A stretch of DNA of 64,000 bases from Vagococcus allomyrinae (GTDB lineage Bacteria > Bacillota > Bacilli > Lactobacillales > Vagococcaceae), in contig NZ_JAEEGA010000008.1 in assembly GCF_017829975.1 (NCBI RefSeq), positions 62,001 to 126,000 on the forward strand, given 5' to 3'. Both the position numbers and the translations under genes were made by a program. The notes under the pieces were generated by a model that saw nothing but the letters and a program-made list of their open reading frames with translations, had not been told where the DNA came from and did no database searches. Numbering within the stretch: the stretch's first letter is position 1; each line of letters starts with the position of its first letter. Of the stretch, positions 9,006 through 18,021 are shown one piece after another.

Positions 9006-9876
9006 TTCCGTCACCGCCTTTAACTTGATGAATCTCTAACAGATATGATAACGTGGTGGCTAATTCTTCCCGAGGCACTATTTTATCAATAAAACCATGG
9101 GCGAGCAAAAACTCTGCCTTTTGAAATTCATCTGGTAACTTTTGCTTAATCGTTTGCTCAATCACCCGACGGCCAGCAAAACCAATTTGCGCTTGCGGTT
9201 CCGCTAAAATAATATCACCTTCCATAGCGAAACTAGCTGTTACACCGCCAGTTGTCGGGTCTGTTAAAACGGCAATATACAAAAGTCCCGCGTTGCTGTG
9301 TCGTTTAACTGCGGCTGATATTTTGGCCATTTGCATCAAGGACATAATACCTTCTTGCATGCGCGCACCACCTGAAGCAGTTAACATGATGATTGGCAAA
9401 TGGCGCTCAGTGGCTTTTTCAAAAGCACGAGTGACTTTCTCGCCAACAACGGTTCCCATACTTCCCATTATAAATTGACTGTCCATTATTCCAATCACCA
9501 CATCACGGCCACCAATTTGCCCTAAACCGGTTTTTACCGCTTCATGCAAATCAGTTTTTTCTTGAGTTGCCTTGACTTTGTCCAGATAGTTAGGAAAATT
9601 AATCGGATCTTCGGTTTCAACATCCGTGTCCCATTCCACAAATGTCCCTTCATCAACTAACGCTTCGATGCGCTCCTTGGAGCCAATTCGAAAACCATAG
9701 CTACAGTTAGGGCAGACCTTGTTAACACCTAAATTTTTAGCATAAATGGATTTTTTACAGCTGGGACATTTCTGCCACATATCGTCTGGAACAACGGGCT
9801 TTTTAATGTCCGCCTCTTTAACCGTTTCGCGATTAGGATTGATGCGAATGTATTTTTTCTTTTTAAATAAGCCCAT
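8992..9876 (-). CDS. accD: Acetyl-CoA carboxylase, carboxyltransferase subunit beta
   Basis: The 294-residue subunit starts at the ATG at 9876 behind a perfect AGGAGG; an upstream TTG-type start in the same frame has no support. A four-cysteine zinc ribbon (CPSCKK ... CPNCSYG) lies at about residues 35-57, followed by the crotonase-like domain with [11 protein letters not shown] and [16 protein letters not shown]. It works with AccA. Unusually for this gene order, it is separated from accC by about 270 bases that hold a hairpin and a repeat element, so accDA may have its own transcription signal. Confidence 0.95.
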   Translation of the reverse strand: MGLFKKKKYIRINPNRETVKEADIKKPVVPDDMWQKCPSCKKSIYAKNLGVNKVCPNCSYGFRIGSKERIEALVDEGTFVEWDTDVETEDPINFPNYLDKVKATQEKTDLHEAVKTGLGQIGGRDVVIGIMDSQFIMGSMGTVVGEKVTRAFEKATERHLPIIMLTASGGARMQEGIMSLMQMAKISAAVKRHSNAGLLYIAVLTDPTTGGVTASFAMEGDIILAEPQAQIGFAGRRVIEQTIKQKLPDEFQKAEFLLAHGFIDKIVPREELATTLSYLLEIHQVKGGDGNVRN

Positions 9877-10010
9877 ACGAACCTCCTGATTGAAAAGCGT
9901 TTGACTAAAAAATCTGACGAGCAAAAGAACTGCTCAACAAACAAGTCTTTGTTTTAATAACAATAATTCCTACTAATTTTTTGAATAGTTTGGCGTCTAT
10001 TAACAAACTA

Positions 10011-10072
10011 TATACATCATGTTAAATAATCAGACATATAGTTCCATTGGATTATTTATTAGGAACTATATA
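10011..10072. repeat. Short copy of a pseudoknot-forming intergenic repeat (family 1)
   Basis: Bases 10011-10052 match 33289-33330 at 40 of 42 positions. Inside are two interleaved inverted-repeat pairs: A (10023-10031) with A' (10050-10058), and B ATATAGTTCC (10036-10045) with B' GGAACTATAT (10062-10071). The order A-B-A'-B' is that of an H-type pseudoknot. This copy looks like an internal deletion of the longer copy between two GGAT sequences. It lies between accC and accD. Its family is not one I recognise; a small non-autonomous mobile element is the simplest reading. Confidence 0.7.
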
Positions 10073-10096
10073 GCTTATTCTAAGATAAAAATCTTA

Positions 10097-10140
10097 ATGA
10101 AAAGCTCGCTAAGTTAGGCTAACTTAAACAAGCTTTTCAT
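10097..10140 (-). terminator. Hairpin after accC
   Basis: A two-step stem (ATGAAAAGCT with AGCTTTTCAT, enclosing TAAGTTA with TAACTTA) lies immediately downstream of the accC stop. A TTTTT follows about six bases after the stem on the minus strand. It may partly terminate the fab-accC message before accDA. Confidence 0.6.
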
Positions 10141-10148
10141 CTTAAGCA

Positions 10149-11519
10149 CTATTTTTCAACGGTTGGTAACCATTCTGGTAAAAATGTTTCCTGTAAAAAA
10201 CTCGTGTCGTATTCTCCCGCCACAACTCGCGAATGAGAAATCAAATCAATTTGAAAATCTTGATTGGTGACAACCCCGTCTGTCACTAGTTCAGCTAAGG
10301 CCCGTTGCATTTTAACCAGCGCTTCTACCCGGTTTTCACCATGAACGATGATTTTCGCAATCATTGAATCATAAAAAGGCGGAATAGTATAACCATTGTA
10401 CATGGCACTGTCTACTCTTAAGCCCATCCCCCCTGCTGGTAACAGCAAGTTGGTAATTGTCCCTGGTGATGGGGCGAAATTAAAAGCGGGATTCTCAGCA
10501 TTAATCCGACATTCAATGGCATGCCCCGTCATTTTAACGTCCTCTTGCTTGATTTCTAAAGGTTGCCCTGCCGCAATTTTCAGCTGTGCTTTGACGATAT
10601 CGATGCCAGTGACCATTTCCGTCACCGGATGTTCTACTTGAATCCGCGTGTTCATTTCCATAAAATAGAAATCACCACTTAAATCCATTAAGAATTCAAT
10701 CGTCCCAGCATTTTCATAATTGACAGCTTTAGCGGCTTTAATTCCCGCTTCGCCAATCGCTTGACGCTTTTCAGCCGTTAGGGCCACTGAAGGTGATTCT
10801 TCCATCACTTTTTGGTTATTACGCTGTAGCGAGCAATCACGCTCACCTAAATGTATCACATGACCAAAGCTATCGCCAAGGATTTGCACTTCAATGTGAC
10901 GGGCTGGGTAAACAATTTTTTCAATGTACATTTGACCATCACCAAAAGCGGCTAACGCCTCTTGTTGAGCAGCTTTAAACTGGCTTGGTAACTCTTTGGC
11001 CTCGGTAATCTTGCGAATCCCTTTGCCGCCACCGCCAGCTGAGGCTTTTAGCATGATGGGAAAACCGATTTTTTCAGCAATCACCACAGCTTCATCAACG
11101 GTGCTAACTTCACCGTCACTGCCGGGAATCACCGGAACCCCCGCCTCAATCATCAAGGCTCGGGCGTTGACTTTATTGCCCATTTCATCAATGGTTTTGG
11201 CGTCGGGACCAATAAATTTAATCTGGCATTCCTCACACATGGTGGCAAAGGTGCTGTTTTCAGCTAGGAAACCAAAACCAGGATGAATGGCCTCAGCTCC
11301 CGTCACGATTGCCGCGCTTAAAATTTGTTGCATATTTAAATAAGATTCTGTCGCTTTAGCAGGGCCGATGCAAATGGCTTCGTCAGCCAGTTCCGCATGC
11401 AAGGCATTGCGGTCTGCTTCTGAATAGACAGCCACGGTTCGAATTCCTAACTCACGACAGGCACGGATGATCCGCACAGCGATTTCGCCTCGATTGGCGA
11501 TTAAGACTTTCGTAAACAT
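10149..11519 (-). CDS. accC: Acetyl-CoA carboxylase, biotin carboxylase subunit
   Basis: AccC uses ATP and bicarbonate to carboxylate the biotin on AccB. The 456-residue length is normal. Visible are the N-terminal pre-ATP-grasp domain (FTKVLIANRGEIAVRIIRA), the glycine-rich ATP loop KASAGGGGKG at about 159-168, the active-site stretch EMNTRIQVEHPVTE at about 288-301, and the C-terminal biotin-carboxylase domain. It begins four bases after fabZ ends. The 270-base gap that follows, before accD, is the odd feature of this locus. Confidence 0.96.
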   Translation of the reverse strand: MFTKVLIANRGEIAVRIIRACRELGIRTVAVYSEADRNALHAELADEAICIGPAKATESYLNMQQILSAAIVTGAEAIHPGFGFLAENSTFATMCEECQIKFIGPDAKTIDEMGNKVNARALMIEAGVPVIPGSDGEVSTVDEAVVIAEKIGFPIMLKASAGGGGKGIRKITEAKELPSQFKAAQQEALAAFGDGQMYIEKIVYPARHIEVQILGDSFGHVIHLGERDCSLQRNNQKVMEESPSVALTAEKRQAIGEAGIKAAKAVNYENAGTIEFLMDLSGDFYFMEMNTRIQVEHPVTEMVTGIDIVKAQLKIAAGQPLEIKQEDVKMTGHAIECRINAENPAFNFAPSPGTITNLLLPAGGMGLRVDSAMYNGYTIPPFYDSMIAKIIVHGENRVEALVKMQRALAELVTDGVVTNQDFQIDLISHSRVVAGEYDTSFLQETFLPEWLPTVEK

Positions 11520-11522
11520 AGG

Positions 11523-11951
11523 CTACGCTCCGATGATAAATGTCATCAAAGCCTCGCAGACTTTTTTATCTTCAACATAAGCGGCAGCTTTACCAACGCC
11601 AATATTGCCTTTTTGTTTAATTATATCCATTTCCATGCGCAAAACATCACCAGGTACTACTTTTTGACGGAATTTCACTTTATCGATACCGCCTAAGTAA
11701 CCTGTCTTACCTTCAAAATCAGGGCTTTTCAATAATGGAATCGAACCTGTTTGAGCAAGTGCTTCTAAAATCAGAACCCCGGGCATAACTGGCTCACCTG
11801 GGAAGTGACCTGGGAAAAAGTGTTCATTGTATGTCACGTTTTTAATGGCAACAACGCGTTTTCCTGGCTCTAATTCGATGACTTTGTCTACCATCATGAT
11901 TGGGTAACGATTTGGGATAATTTCCATAATTTCTTGTACATTAAGTTGCAT
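11523..11951 (-). CDS. fabZ: 3-hydroxyacyl-ACP dehydratase
   Basis: FabZ removes water from 3-hydroxyacyl-ACP to give trans-2-enoyl-ACP. The 142-residue hot-dog protein has IPNRYPIMMVDKV near the start and the catalytic HFPGEPVMPGVLILEA segment, with the histidine near residue 49 and the glutamate on the following helix. It lies between accB and accC, with 45 bases before it and only 3 after. Enterococci often carry a second homologue with isomerase activity (FabN); this copy, inside the main fab cluster, fits the FabZ role, but sequence alone does not exclude isomerase activity. Confidence 0.92.
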   Translation of the reverse strand: MQLNVQEIMEIIPNRYPIMMVDKVIELEPGKRVVAIKNVTYNEHFFPGHFPGEPVMPGVLILEALAQTGSIPLLKSPDFEGKTGYLGGIDKVKFRQKVVPGDVLRMEMDIIKQKGNIGVGKAAAYVEDKKVCEALMTFIIGA

Positions 11952-11996
11952 TGATATTCCTCCTAATTTTAAAAGCGTGGGACTTATTTTTCTTAT

Positions 11997-12455
11997 CTAG
12001 ACAATGCGAAATAAAGCTTGGCCGTACTCCACCACGTCTTCATTTTGAATTAATATTTCAGTGACTGTTCCAGCCACGTCGCTGTTGATTTCATTCATAA
12101 TTTTCATGGCTTCCACGATACACAAGGTATCGCCAATCGCCACCTTGTCACCAACCTGTTTAAAGGCTGCCTCCCCCGGTGCACCGCTTAAATAAGCGAC
12201 ACCGACTAAAGGTGAATCAACTGTTTGACCCGCTTCTACTGCCACTGCCACATCTGCTGGTTGAACAGGTGCCGAAATGACTTCAGCTGTTTCCACTGCA
12301 GGTGTTTGACCGACTGCCACGGGAAGGGGTTGAGCACTAACACGTTGCTCATTTTTACTTAAATACAAGTGGAAATCCCCTTTATTTAAATCAAATTCGC
12401 GAATAGTACTTTCATCAAATTGAACTAACAATTCTTTTAGATCAGCAAACTCCAT
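11997..12455 (-). CDS. accB: Biotin carboxyl carrier protein of acetyl-CoA carboxylase
   Basis: AccB is the swinging carrier between AccC and the AccDA carboxyltransferase. The 152-residue protein has a short N-terminal domain, an Ala/Pro/Val-rich flexible linker (about 42-78) and a C-terminal biotinyl domain. The biotinylated lysine is Lys118 in EAMKIMNEI. A thumb-like insertion (SGAPGEAAFKQVGD) typical of bacterial BCCP is present. It starts three bases after fabF ends, so the two are probably coupled. Confidence 0.96.
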   Translation of the reverse strand: MEFADLKELLVQFDESTIREFDLNKGDFHLYLSKNEQRVSAQPLPVAVGQTPAVETAEVISAPVQPADVAVAVEAGQTVDSPLVGVAYLSGAPGEAAFKQVGDKVAIGDTLCIVEAMKIMNEINSDVAGTVTEILIQNEDVVEYGQALFRIV

Positions 12456-12458
12456 TGA

Positions 12459-13697
12459 CTATTGCCCCTCCCATTTCTTGAAGGCACAAACAGCGTTGTG
12501 TCCGCCAAAACCCAGTGAGTTACTTAAGGCGTATTTCACTTCGTGATCACGGCCAACTTGTGGCACATAATCCAAGTCACAGCCTTCTTCAGGTGTGACT
12601 AACCCGACAGTTGGCGGTACAAAGTTATCTCTTAAAGCCCCTAGACAGACCATGGCTTCAATTGCACCAGCAGCTCCTAATAAATGACCAGTCATACTCT
12701 TAGAACTTGAAATCGGCACATTGTAAGCCGCTTCCCCTAACGCGTATTTAATCGCCGTTGTTTCCGCGCCATCATTTGGTGGAGTACTTGTTCCATGAGC
12801 GTTGATATAATCGATATCAGCTGGGGTAATCCCCGCTTCTTCCATGGCCATTTCCATACAAATGCCAGCGCCTGAGCCATCAGGATTAGGGCTAGTAATA
12901 TGATAAGAGTCACTATTAGAACCGTAACCAACTACTTCGCCGTAGATTTTAGCGCCACGTGCCAAAGCGTGTTCCAGTTCTTCTAGCATCAAGACGCCAC
13001 CACCTTCACCCATCACAAAACCACTGCGGTCTTTATCAAAGGGAATTGACGCTTTTGTAGGATCTGTAGCTGGTGACAAAGCCGTCAAAGCTGCAAAACC
13101 AGCAATACCGATTTCACAAACCGTCGCTTCGGCTCCCCCTGCTAAAATCACATCAGAATAACCGTGTTTGATGTTGCGGAAGGCTTCACCAATGGCGTTT
13201 GTTCCTGAAGCACAGGCTGTGACGATTGACGTACAAATTCCTTTAGCACCAACTTTAATCGAGATATTTCCAGCAGCCATATTACCGATTGCCATTGGCA
13301 CGAAAAATGGTGCTACCCGTTTAGGCCCTTTGTCATGCATTTTAATGACTTGATCTTGAATGGTATTCATGCCGCCAATTCCTGAGCTGACAATGACACC
13401 AAAACGATTGGGATTAATCGTTTCTACATCTAGCTGACTGTCTTCCATCGCTTGAACTGCCGCGGCAACGCCATAAACAGAATATAAATCCATTCGTTTG
13501 GTCGCTTTTTTATCCATATAAAGAGTCGGATCAAAATCTTTTACTTCAGCGGCGACGGTAATTCCCGTTTCACTTGCATCAAATCTGGTGATCGGCGCAA
13601 TGCCGCTTTTTCCAGCTTTGATACTTTGCCAGAAGTCTTCAGCTGTGTTCCCAACAGGTGTAACAGCTCCTAAACCAGTAATAACGACTCGATTCAT
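12459..13697 (-). CDS. fabF: Beta-ketoacyl-ACP synthase II
   Basis: FabF condenses malonyl-ACP with acyl-ACP to elongate the chain. The 412-residue thiolase-fold enzyme shows the nucleophile Cys162 in VTACASGTNAIG and the two catalytic histidines in NAHGTSTPPND (about 302) and TGHLLGAAGA (about 338). The Gly-rich LSNSLGFGGHNA is at the C terminus. FabF also contributes to temperature control of unsaturated fatty acids in relatives. It sits 30 bases after fabG in the cluster. Confidence 0.96.
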   Translation of the reverse strand: MNRVVITGLGAVTPVGNTAEDFWQSIKAGKSGIAPITRFDASETGITVAAEVKDFDPTLYMDKKATKRMDLYSVYGVAAAVQAMEDSQLDVETINPNRFGVIVSSGIGGMNTIQDQVIKMHDKGPKRVAPFFVPMAIGNMAAGNISIKVGAKGICTSIVTACASGTNAIGEAFRNIKHGYSDVILAGGAEATVCEIGIAGFAALTALSPATDPTKASIPFDKDRSGFVMGEGGGVLMLEELEHALARGAKIYGEVVGYGSNSDSYHITSPNPDGSGAGICMEMAMEEAGITPADIDYINAHGTSTPPNDGAETTAIKYALGEAAYNVPISSSKSMTGHLLGAAGAIEAMVCLGALRDNFVPPTVGLVTPEEGCDLDYVPQVGRDHEVKYALSNSLGFGGHNAVCAFKKWEGQ

Positions 13698-13727
13698 CTT
13701 AATTTCCTCCGTTCAAATTCTTGTTTT

Positions 13728-14462
13728 TTACCCGTTCATTACCATGCCACCATCAACATTGAGGACTTGGCCTGTGATGTAGCGATTCGTTGCTAGAAAA
13801 ACAGCGGCCTCAGCCACGTCTTCAACCGAACCAAAGCGTTTCAAAGGAATCTGACCTTTGGCAGCCTCTTTAACTTTATCACTTAGGACATCGGTCATTT
13901 CTGTGTCGATATAGCCTGGGGCAATGGCATTACAGGTGATGCCGCGGGAAGCCAGTTCACGAGCCACTGATTTGGTCAAGCCTATAACCCCGGCTTTACT
14001 GGCGGCATAGTTAGCTTGTCCGGCATTACCCGTTAAACCGACCACGCTTGACAAGTTAATGATCGTGCCACTTTTTTGTTTTAACATGATGCTAGAAACG
14101 GTTTGAATGGTATTAAAAGTGCCAGTTAAATTAACATTTAGAACATTACTAAAATCTTCCTGACTCATTCGCATCACTAATTTATCGTTGGTGATGCCGG
14201 CGTTATTAATTAGAACATCGACACTCCCAAAGGTTGCTTTTGCTTCGTTAATTAGTTTTTGCGCCTCTTCATGATGTTGAACATCCGCTGCCACAAAATG
14301 GGCTTTCACCCCAAATCCTTCGATTTCAGCAATTAATGCTTGATCTGCTTCTTTGCGTCCATTTAAGACAATATTTGCCCCTGCTGCGGCGAACCGTAAA
14401 GCGATGGCGCGGCCAATGCCGCGAGAACTTCCTGTTACAACAACTGTTTTATCTTTAAGCAA
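13728..14462 (-). CDS. fabG: 3-oxoacyl-ACP reductase
   Basis: FabG reduces 3-ketoacyl-ACP with NADPH. The 244-residue short-chain dehydrogenase has the TGSSRGIGRAIA cofactor loop at about 10-21, NNAGIT at about 86-91, and the catalytic Ser-Tyr-Lys set in NLSSVVG and YAASK (about 137-155). The C terminus ends in VDGGMVMNG, as expected. It follows fabD by 29 bases. Position and motif set make a different short-chain dehydrogenase function unlikely. Confidence 0.95.
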   Translation of the reverse strand: MLKDKTVVVTGSSRGIGRAIALRFAAAGANIVLNGRKEADQALIAEIEGFGVKAHFVAADVQHHEEAQKLINEAKATFGSVDVLINNAGITNDKLVMRMSQEDFSNVLNVNLTGTFNTIQTVSSIMLKQKSGTIINLSSVVGLTGNAGQANYAASKAGVIGLTKSVARELASRGITCNAIAPGYIDTEMTDVLSDKVKEAAKGQIPLKRFGSVEDVAEAAVFLATNRYITGQVLNVDGGMVMNG

Positions 14463-14491
14463 GGTCTTACCTCCTATTTAAACTGTTTCTC

Positions 14492-15424
14492 TTAGTCAGC
14501 ACTTAAAATTGCGGTGACTTTTTCTAAGGTTTTTAAATTTTCAACATTCTGAACGGTCACTGTTTTATCGATCTTTTTAATAAAACCAGTCAATGCCTTG
14601 CCTGGCCCTACTTCGATAAAGGTATCAACCCCTTCAGCAATCAGAGTTTCCACACAATCCTGCCAATAAACCGGTGACATGACTTGTTTGACTAAGGTTG
14701 GGATAATGGCTTCTTCTGAACTGATAACTTGCCCTGTGACATTGGTTACCACGGGAATTTCCATCTGGTTTATTCTAACGTTTTTTAATTCCTCCGCCAA
14801 TTTCTCAGCTGCTGGTTCCAATAACTTCGTATGAAATGGACCGCTGACATTTAAACGAATAACCCGTCTAGCCCCCATCTCTGTTAATAATTCCTCAGCA
14901 TAAGCCACGGCTTCAACTTCGCCGGCAATAGCGATTTGCGTAGGCATGTTGTAATTAGCCGCAATGACCAAGCCTTTACTGCTGGCTTTTTCACAGGCTG
15001 TTTCAACTTCTTGACGGCTTAAGCCCATAACTGCTGACATGGCGCCAACACCTTGGGGAACCGCTTCTGTCATAAATTTCCCACGTTTTTTTACCAAAGC
15101 CACTGCTTCTTTGAAACTCAAGGCACCACTCTCAACTAAGGCACTGTATTCACCTAAGCTAAGCCCCGCCACCATATCAGGTTTATAGCCCAGTTCTTTC
15201 AGAACGGCTGATAATGCCACACTCATGGTTAAAATAGCCGGCTGGGTGTATTCCGTTTCATTTAATGCTGTGTCTTCATTAAAACATAATGCCGCCATAT
15301 CGAAGCCTAATACCTCACTGGCTTCATCAAAGACTTGGCGATAGGTTGGATAGTTATCGTACAATTCCTGACCCATGCCCACATACTGAGCACCTTGACC
15401 ACTATAGACAAACGCTACTTTCAT
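14492..15424 (-). CDS. fabD: Malonyl-CoA:ACP transacylase
   Basis: FabD loads malonyl groups onto ACP. I start at the ATG at 15424, preceded by AGGAGG; the longer open frame would overlap fabK and has no ribosome site. The 310-residue protein has the oxyanion-hole GQGAQ near residue 9 and the nucleophile Ser89 in AGLSLGEYSA. The catalytic histidine is in the PFHTKLL segment near 198. It lies between fabK and fabG, 43 bases downstream of fabK. Confidence 0.95.
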   Translation of the reverse strand: MKVAFVYSGQGAQYVGMGQELYDNYPTYRQVFDEASEVLGFDMAALCFNEDTALNETEYTQPAILTMSVALSAVLKELGYKPDMVAGLSLGEYSALVESGALSFKEAVALVKKRGKFMTEAVPQGVGAMSAVMGLSRQEVETACEKASSKGLVIAANYNMPTQIAIAGEVEAVAYAEELLTEMGARRVIRLNVSGPFHTKLLEPAAEKLAEELKNVRINQMEIPVVTNVTGQVISSEEAIIPTLVKQVMSPVYWQDCVETLIAEGVDTFIEVGPGKALTGFIKKIDKTVTVQNVENLKTLEKVTAILSAD

Positions 15425-15467
15425 CGGTTGCCCTCCTGTTTTATCCGTTAGACTAACGTAAGCTGTC

Positions 15468-16433
15468 TTATTTAGCCCAACGTTGTTGATTTTTATTAAT
15501 AACGTCATGGCACTCACTGACTAATTCTTCAATGATTTCCTGACAGGTTTGATCTTTTTTAGTGACGAGTCCAGCAATTTGTCCTGACATCATCGAGCTA
15601 TTTTTAACATCACCATCGACGACGGCACGTTTTAACGCGCCTCGTCCCATTTCTTCCAAACGCTCCCAATTAGGCGTTTCCTGACCGGCTTCATAGCGTT
15701 CTACTTTTTCATATTCACGCGTTAATTTGTTGCGTAACCCCCGAACTGGATGACCTGTAGCTAAACCAGTGATTGTCGTATCAATATCTTTGGCTTTTAG
15801 GACGGCTCCTTTAAAGTTCTCATGAATGGTTGACTCTTGCGATACCAGGAAGCGTGTGCCTAACTGAACAGCTTCAACACCTAGCATTAACGCCGCTGCC
15901 ATACCTCTGCCGTCACCGATGCCTCCAGCCGCAATCACGGGGATGCTGACCGCATCCACCACTTGGGGAACTAAGGCCATGGTCGTCGACTTGCCAATAT
16001 GACCGCCGCCTTCCATTCCTTCCACCACAATGGCATCTGCCCCATCGTTTTCCATGCGGCGAGCCAGTGCGACTGACGCCACAACGGGAATCACAATAAT
16101 GCCCGCTTCTTTAAATTTTTTCATGTATTTTCCAGGAGAACCTGCGCCTGTGGTAATCACTTTGACACCCTCTTGGCAAACTAAGTCGACAATGTCTTCT
16201 ACATGAGGAGACATCAACATAATATTAACGCCAAAGGGACGATCCGTCTGACTTTTAGCGCGGTCAATTTGTTCTTTGACCACTTCTTTCGGCGCATGTC
16301 CTGAAGCAATAATGCCTAAACCACCTGCATTAGAAACAGCGCTGGCTAAGTTTGCCTCAGCGACCCAAGCCATCGCGCCTTGAAAAATTGGATATTCGAT
16401 GCCAAGCATCTCACATATTTTTGATTGATTCAT
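15468..16433 (-). CDS. fabK: Enoyl-ACP reductase II (FMN-dependent)
   Basis: FabK carries out the last reduction in each elongation cycle with NAD(P)H and FMN, and is the triclosan-resistant alternative to FabI. The 321-residue TIM-barrel protein resembles 2-nitropropane dioxygenases: YPIFQGAMAWVAEANLASAV near the start, VVEGMEGGGHIGK near 137, and AAGGIGDGRGMAAALMLGVEAV for phosphate binding. FabK within this gene order is characteristic of Lactobacillales. About 290 bases holding a terminator and a repeat separate it from acpP, so its expression may be uncoupled from acpP. Confidence 0.94.
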   Translation of the reverse strand: MNQSKICEMLGIEYPIFQGAMAWVAEANLASAVSNAGGLGIIASGHAPKEVVKEQIDRAKSQTDRPFGVNIMLMSPHVEDIVDLVCQEGVKVITTGAGSPGKYMKKFKEAGIIVIPVVASVALARRMENDGADAIVVEGMEGGGHIGKSTTMALVPQVVDAVSIPVIAAGGIGDGRGMAAALMLGVEAVQLGTRFLVSQESTIHENFKGAVLKAKDIDTTITGLATGHPVRGLRNKLTREYEKVERYEAGQETPNWERLEEMGRGALKRAVVDGDVKNSSMMSGQIAGLVTKKDQTCQEIIEELVSECHDVINKNQQRWAK

Positions 16434-16513
16434 TGGTTTCTCCTAAATGGAAAAGCTTTAAGCCTTGGCTAAAGCTAAACACAGAATACGATATGCCACA
16501 ACTCCATATCTAG

Positions 16514-16557
16514 AAAAAAGTAGCCGTCAAAGCACAGGCTTTTTGAGCTACTTTTTT
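16514..16557 (-). terminator. Intrinsic terminator between acpP and fabK
   Basis: AAAAAAGTAGC pairs with GCTACTTTTTT around an inner stem (TCAAAG with CTTTTTGA). On the minus strand the stem ends in a T-run. It lies inside the presumed operon and should let acpP be made in excess over fabK and the genes beyond, which suits the high cellular demand for ACP. Confidence 0.75.
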
Positions 16558-16595
16558 ATTGTTATCGTCTTTACTCATGAGCGAGAATAACGCCC

Positions 16596-16726
16596 GCCCT
16601 CACACCTTTTTACGGGTTTAGTCTGGCTGGGGCTCGGCAATTTCTGCAAATTCGCTTCATCGACACTTCCGATGTCGCTTATTCGCCTGAGATTGCTCGC
16701 CCCAAAGCGCCAGCCCTCACACCTTT
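16596..16726. repeat. GGCTGG-ended intergenic repeat (family 2) with flanking direct duplication
   Basis: The core, 16624-16715, has GGCTGG at one end and CCAGCC at the other. Read on the minus strand, it contains GAGCAATCTC, a central hairpin (CGACA with TGTCG) and GAAATTGCCGAG. The pieces GAGCAATCTC and GAAATTGCCGAG recur in the same order in the element at 23820-23986. The core is bracketed by 14-bp direct repeats, GCCCTCACACCTTT at 16596-16609 and 16713-16726; the second touches the acpP stop codon. The duplication suggests insertion of a small mobile repeat next to acpP. Confidence 0.6.
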
Positions 16727-16958
16727 ATTTCTCAGCTAGTTGTTTTTCTACGAAGTCAACTAGGTCTTTAACTGTGTTAAGGCCTTCGTCTGTTTCGATT
16801 TTCACGTCGAATTCGTCTTCGATGTCGTTGATGATTTGGAATAAGTCTAAGCTATCTGCTTCTAATTCTTCACGGAAGTTCGTGGTTAATTGTACTTCTT
16901 CTTCTTCTTTACCTAATTGATCTACGATGATTTCTTGAATTTTCTCAAATGCTGCCAT
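16725..16958 (-). CDS. acpP: Acyl carrier protein
   Basis: This is a 77-residue acidic carrier. The phosphopantetheine attachment site is Ser36 in [11 protein letters not shown]. The ATG at 16958 follows GGAGG; a longer frame upstream has no ribosome site. It carries growing acyl chains between FabH, FabG, FabZ, FabK and FabF. It lies between fabH and fabK. The terminator and repeat just downstream should limit transcription into fabK. Confidence 0.96.
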   Translation of the reverse strand: MAAFEKIQEIIVDQLGKEEEEVQLTTNFREELEADSLDLFQIINDIEDEFDVKIETDEGLNTVKDLVDFVEKQLAEK

Positions 16959-17013
16959 GTTTATATTCCTCCAATAAGTTACTATTTTTTTTATTTTTAT
17001 TATCAACGATTTT

Positions 17014-17994
17014 TTACAGGGATAACAGGATACTGCCCCATGTTAATCCACCGCCAAAACCGGTTAATACTACTTTTTTGCGACTGCCTAGGGCAATCGT
17101 GCCATTCTCAATTGAATCGTGTAATAACAAAGCAACAGATGCTGCTGAGGTATTGCCGTAATACTGAATGTTGCTTAAAAATTTGTCACGCGGGATTTTC
17201 GTCCGTTTGGCTATGGCGTCAATGATTTTAATATTTGCCTGATGAGGCAGGAAAAAATCAATGTCGGCTAAGTCAAGGTCATGACGAGCCACCGTATCTG
17301 TGATATTTTTTGACACATTTCGCAAGGAGAAGTCGAAAATTTTACGACCATCCATTGTGAGGAAACGTTGGACCTGATGTTCTTCAGTGAAGAACTGACT
17401 GTCATTAGCCATCTCGCCACCGGTTAGGGACATCCCTCGTTCGCCGTCTGCCTGTAGGTATTCCCCAATATATTGAGGCTCATCACTGGCTTCTAGTAAT
17501 ACGCCGGCTGCGCCATCTCCGAAGAGGACAGCTGTCCGTCGGTCCGACCAATCAAGCATTTTTGACATGGCTTCTCCGCCAATCACTAATCCTTTTTGAT
17601 AAGTCCCACTTTTAATAAATTTTTCTGCCGTTGCCAAGGCATAAACAAACCCCGAGCAAGCAGCACTTACATCAAAACACAGGGCGTTCGTTGCCCCTAT
17701 TTTCGCTTGAACCAAGCAAGCCGTTGAAGGCGTTGAATAGTCCGGCGTCATCGTTGCCACAATAATAAAATCAAGGTCTGTGGCGGAATAATTGCTTTTT
17801 TTCAATAACTCAAGTGCCACATTACCACATAGATCTGAGGTGTTCTCAGTTGTGACGACGTAACGTTGTTTAATGCCTGTGCGTGAATAAATCCACTCAT
17901 CGCTAGTCTCCATAAATTCAGCCAAGTCATCGTTAGTGACAACTCTATCTGGTAGATACTTAGCTGTCTGCGTAATCCGAGCGTTATGTTTCAT
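17014..17994 (-). CDS. fabH: Beta-ketoacyl-ACP synthase III
   Basis: FabH starts fatty-acid synthesis by condensing acyl-CoA with malonyl-ACP. The 326-residue enzyme shows the catalytic triad Cys113 (DVSAACSGF), His in LPHQANIKI (about 249) and Asn in YYGNTSAAS (about 278), followed by the C-terminal [11 protein letters not shown]. It follows fabT by 27 bases and is presumably first among the enzymes read from the FabT-controlled promoter. Confidence 0.96.
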   Translation of the reverse strand: MKHNARITQTAKYLPDRVVTNDDLAEFMETSDEWIYSRTGIKQRYVVTTENTSDLCGNVALELLKKSNYSATDLDFIIVATMTPDYSTPSTACLVQAKIGATNALCFDVSAACSGFVYALATAEKFIKSGTYQKGLVIGGEAMSKMLDWSDRRTAVLFGDGAAGVLLEASDEPQYIGEYLQADGERGMSLTGGEMANDSQFFTEEHQVQRFLTMDGRKIFDFSLRNVSKNITDTVARHDLDLADIDFFLPHQANIKIIDAIAKRTKIPRDKFLSNIQYYGNTSAASVALLLHDSIENGTIALGSRKKVVLTGFGGGLTWGSILLSL

Positions 17995-18021
17995 TTAGAC
18001 CCTCGCTTCTTTATTCAACAA

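Noticed and set aside
9880-9905. Possible FabT box upstream of accD (GTTTGACTAAAAAATC)
   Set aside because: Only one half-site matches; the dyad TTTGA...TCAAA is not completed.
10011-10072. Reading the family 1 repeat as an accDA riboswitch or leader
   Set aside because: The second copy lies at a convergent gene junction unrelated to fatty-acid synthesis, so a shared cis-regulatory role is unlikely.
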